This document shows, piece after piece, positions 62,338 through 64,000 of a stretch of 64,000 nucleotides of DNA. Position 1 is the first letter of the stretch, and every line of letters starts with the position of its first letter. The DNA lies in assembly GCA_963717705.1 (NCBI GenBank), contig CAVQWT010000004.1, forward strand, positions 248,001 to 312,000. The letters are read 5' to 3'. The position numbers were made by a program, and so were the translations under genes. The stretch comes from CAVQWT01 sp963717705 (GTDB lineage Bacteria > Pseudomonadota > Gammaproteobacteria > Burkholderiales > Casimicrobiaceae). The notes below the pieces were generated by a model. That model was not told the DNA's origin, did not search any database, and worked only from the letters and a program-made list of their open reading frames with translations.

Positions 62338-63195
62338 ATGACTGCCCGCATCCTCGACGGCAAGGCCCGCGCGGCCCGCCTGACCGACGACATCGGTGCC
62401 GCTGTCTCGGCGCGCGTCGCGAGCGGTCGGGCGCAGCCCGGGCTCGCCGTCGTGCTGGTCGGCGACAATCCGGCGTCGCAGGTCTACGTCCGCAACAAGC
62501 GGCGCACGACCGAGGCCGCCGGCATGCGCTCGTTCGCCTACGACCTCCCGGCCGCCACGCCGGAGGCCGACCTGCTGGCGCTGATCGATGCGCTGAACGC
62601 CGATCCTGCGGTCCACGGCATCCTGGTCCAGCTGCCGCTGCCCGGGCACATCGACGACGAGCGCGTCACCGAACGCATCGATCCCGGCAAGGACGTCGAC
62701 GGCTTCCACCCGTACAACATCGGCCGCCTGGTGCTGAAGCGGCCGACGCTGCGCCCGTGTACGCCGTACGGATGCATGACGCTGCTCGCCGACACCGGCG
62801 AGGACCTGGTCGGCAAGCACGCGGTCGTCATCGGCCAGTCGAACATCGTCGGGCGGCCGATGGCGCTCGAGCTGCTGATGGCGCGCTGCACGGTGACCAT
62901 CTGCCACTCGGCGACGCGGGACCTGCCGGGACTCGTCCGGCAGGCCGACGTGGTGGTCGCCGGCGTGGGCCGCGCGAAGTTCGTCCAGGGCGACTGGATC
63001 AAGCCCGGCGCCATCGTCATCGACGTCGGCATCAACCGGGGCGTCGACGGCAAGCTGGTCGGCGACGTCGACTTCGACGCGGTGAAGGAGCGGGCGTCGT
63101 GGATCACCCCGGTGCCCGGAGGCGTCGGCCCCATGACCATCGCGACGCTGCTGGCCAACACGCTGCGCGCCGCCGAGTTGCGCGAGCGCGGTTAG
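62338..63195 (+). CDS. folD: Methylenetetrahydrofolate dehydrogenase/cyclohydrolase
   Basis: Interconverts 5,10-methylene- and 10-formyl-tetrahydrofolate with NADP. The 285-residue protein has the catalytic Tyr50 and Lys54 in QVYVRNKRR. QLPLPGHIDDERV, KDVDGFHP, the nucleotide motif VIGQSNIVGRP and the C-terminal VPGGVGPMTIA are also present. An AGGA site precedes the ATG. It is a housekeeping enzyme, but it would also process methylene-THF made by the GcvT-type dehydrogenase at 45882-48308. Confidence 0.95.
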   Translation: MTARILDGKARAARLTDDIGAAVSARVASGRAQPGLAVVLVGDNPASQVYVRNKRRTTEAAGMRSFAYDLPAATPEADLLALIDALNADPAVHGILVQLPLPGHIDDERVTERIDPGKDVDGFHPYNIGRLVLKRPTLRPCTPYGCMTLLADTGEDLVGKHAVVIGQSNIVGRPMALELLMARCTVTICHSATRDLPGLVRQADVVVAGVGRAKFVQGDWIKPGAIVIDVGINRGVDGKLVGDVDFDAVKERASWITPVPGGVGPMTIATLLANTLRAAELRERG

Positions 63196-63216
63196 CGCGA
63201 GGCGCCCCGCCGTGCT

Positions 63217-63232
63217 GACGCATCTGCGCGTC
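63217..63232. terminator. Possible weak bidirectional hairpin between folD and the aldehyde dehydrogenase gene
   Basis: GACGC and GCGTC form a 5-bp stem around ATCTGC in the 57-bp gap between convergent genes. There is no T-run on either side, so termination here is uncertain. Confidence 0.25.
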
Positions 63233-63252
63233 GGCGCATCCTGTGGCGGCGG

Positions 63253-64000
63253 TCAGGCCTTCAGGTGCCAGGCCTTGGGGCGGGTGAAGGTCTGGATGCC
63301 GTAGGTCGACAGCGTGAGGCCGATCCCGGAATGCCCGACGCCCGACCACGGCAGCCGCGGGCTCACGCGATCGCAGCAGTTCCAGTACACGGTGCCGGCG
63401 CGCACTCGCGACAGGACCCGCCGCGCGCGCCGCTCGTCGTGCGTGTAGACGCCGGCGGTCAGGCCGTACTCGGTGTCGTTCATTGCCGCGATCGCCGAAT
63501 CGTCGTCGGCGACCGCCTGGATGCCGATGATCGGGCCGAAGCTCTCGTCCCGCATCAGCAGCATCGACGCGTCGACTTCGCTGAACACCGTCGCTTCGAA
63601 GCGGTTGCCGCGGCCCTTGACGACGTGTCCGCCGAGCAGCAGCCGCGCGCCCTTCTTCTTCGCGTCGGCGACCTGCCGCTTCAGCACGTCGAGCTGCGCC
63701 CGCCGCGTGATCGCGCCGAGGTAGGTCGACTCGTCCATCGGGTCGCCCGAACGGTAGCTTCCGACCTCGGCGACGAAGGCGTCGACGAAGGCGTCGTGGA
63801 CGGCCTCGTGGACGTAGATCCGCTCGACCGAGCAGCACGACTGGCCGGTGTTGTAGAACGCGCCGTCGGCGACCGCAGCCGCGGTGGCCTTCACGTCGAC
63901 GTCGTCGCAGACGTAGACCGGATCCTTGCCGCCGAGCTCGAGCTGGACCTTGATCATGCGGCGCCCGGCGGCCGCCGCGATCTTCGCGCCGGTGCCGTAG
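63253..64000 (-). CDS. Aldehyde dehydrogenase family protein, N-terminal part cut by window edge
   Basis: The C-terminal 248 residues of an NAD(P)-dependent aldehyde dehydrogenase; the frame is open to the window edge. It has the catalytic Glu in QLELGGKDP, the catalytic Cys in TGQSCCSVERIYV, ESFGPIIG and the C-terminal GVGHSGIG region. The substrate is unknown. It differs in sequence from the phnY product and is the third strand switch in the last 4 kb, so it is probably unrelated to the phosphonate genes. Confidence 0.9.
   Translation of the reverse strand, partial: YGTGAKIAAAAGRRMIKVQLELGGKDPVYVCDDVDVKATAAAVADGAFYNTGQSCCSVERIYVHEAVHDAFVDAFVAEVGSYRSGDPMDESTYLGAITRRAQLDVLKRQVADAKKKGARLLLGGHVVKGRGNRFEATVFSEVDASMLLMRDESFGPIIGIQAVADDDSAIAAMNDTEYGLTAGVYTHDERRARRVLSRVRAGTVYWNCCDRVSPRLPWSGVGHSGIGLTLSTYGIQTFTRPKAWHLKA

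Overview
This window comes from a very GC-rich bacterium with strong G/C third-position bias, most likely a betaproteobacterium of Burkholderiales type. The evidence is gene order: a GntR regulator followed by sdhCDAB-sdhE-gltA-sucA-sucB-lpdA-zapE, the rpoE-rseA-rseB-degP cluster running into lepA-lepB-DUF4845-rnc-era-recO-pdxJ-nagZ, and methylcitrate-cycle genes lying beside mdh. The genus cannot be told from the sequence alone. No rRNA, tRNA, CRISPR array, insertion sequence or prophage was seen.

Layout. (1) 1-9706, minus strand: mdh, a HpcH/HpaI CoA-ester lyase, prpB, prpC, prpD, a DUF3617 protein, acnA and a truncated DMT transporter, mostly with stop/start overlaps. They form one malate/methylcitrate/aconitate operon. 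(2) 9707-23139, plus strand: a GntR/UTRA regulator, then succinate dehydrogenase, citrate synthase, the 2-oxoglutarate dehydrogenase complex and zapE. (3) 23205-27592, plus: an AcuI-type acrylyl-CoA reductase, propionyl-CoA synthetase (prpE) and a Rhizobium-type asparaginase. (4) 27794-39094, plus: the sigma-E envelope-stress cluster and the lepA-to-nagZ housekeeping run. The acpS gene often found between pdxJ and nagZ is absent there. (5) 39105-55090, minus: a long co-directional array reading GntR/FCD regulator, phnA, phnY, Na/Pi transporter, HD-domain PhnZ-like oxygenase, DMT transporter, dimethylglycine/sarcosine dehydrogenase-like protein, two-subunit NAD formate dehydrogenase, metallo-beta-lactamase-fold hydrolase and IclR regulator. 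(6) 55416-60674, plus: a 2-aminoethylphosphonate (AEP) ABC transporter (phnS, phnT, phnU) and the transaminase phnW. (7) 60679-64000: a Nudix protein, a HAD phosphatase, folD and a truncated aldehyde dehydrogenase.

How it works together. Regions 1-3 link propionate and acrylate assimilation to the TCA cycle. Propionyl-CoA from PrpE or AcuI enters the methylcitrate cycle, which yields succinate and pyruvate. A 12-bp palindrome (TCTTATATAAGA) with extra TCTTATG half-sites occurs between mdh and gntR and again before prpE, which suggests one shared regulon. Regions 5-6 encode hydrolytic AEP catabolism: import, PhnW to phosphonoacetaldehyde, PhnY to phosphonoacetate, PhnA to acetate plus phosphate, with a probable phosphate exporter. 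The same minus-strand array also carries an oxidative HD-family phosphonate oxygenase coupled to a transporter and a methylglycine-type dehydrogenase, followed by formate dehydrogenase. I infer a second branch that turns N-methylated aminophosphonates into phosphate plus methylated glycines and then burns the methyl groups through tetrahydrofolate and formate. That combined neighbourhood is the most interesting part of the window.
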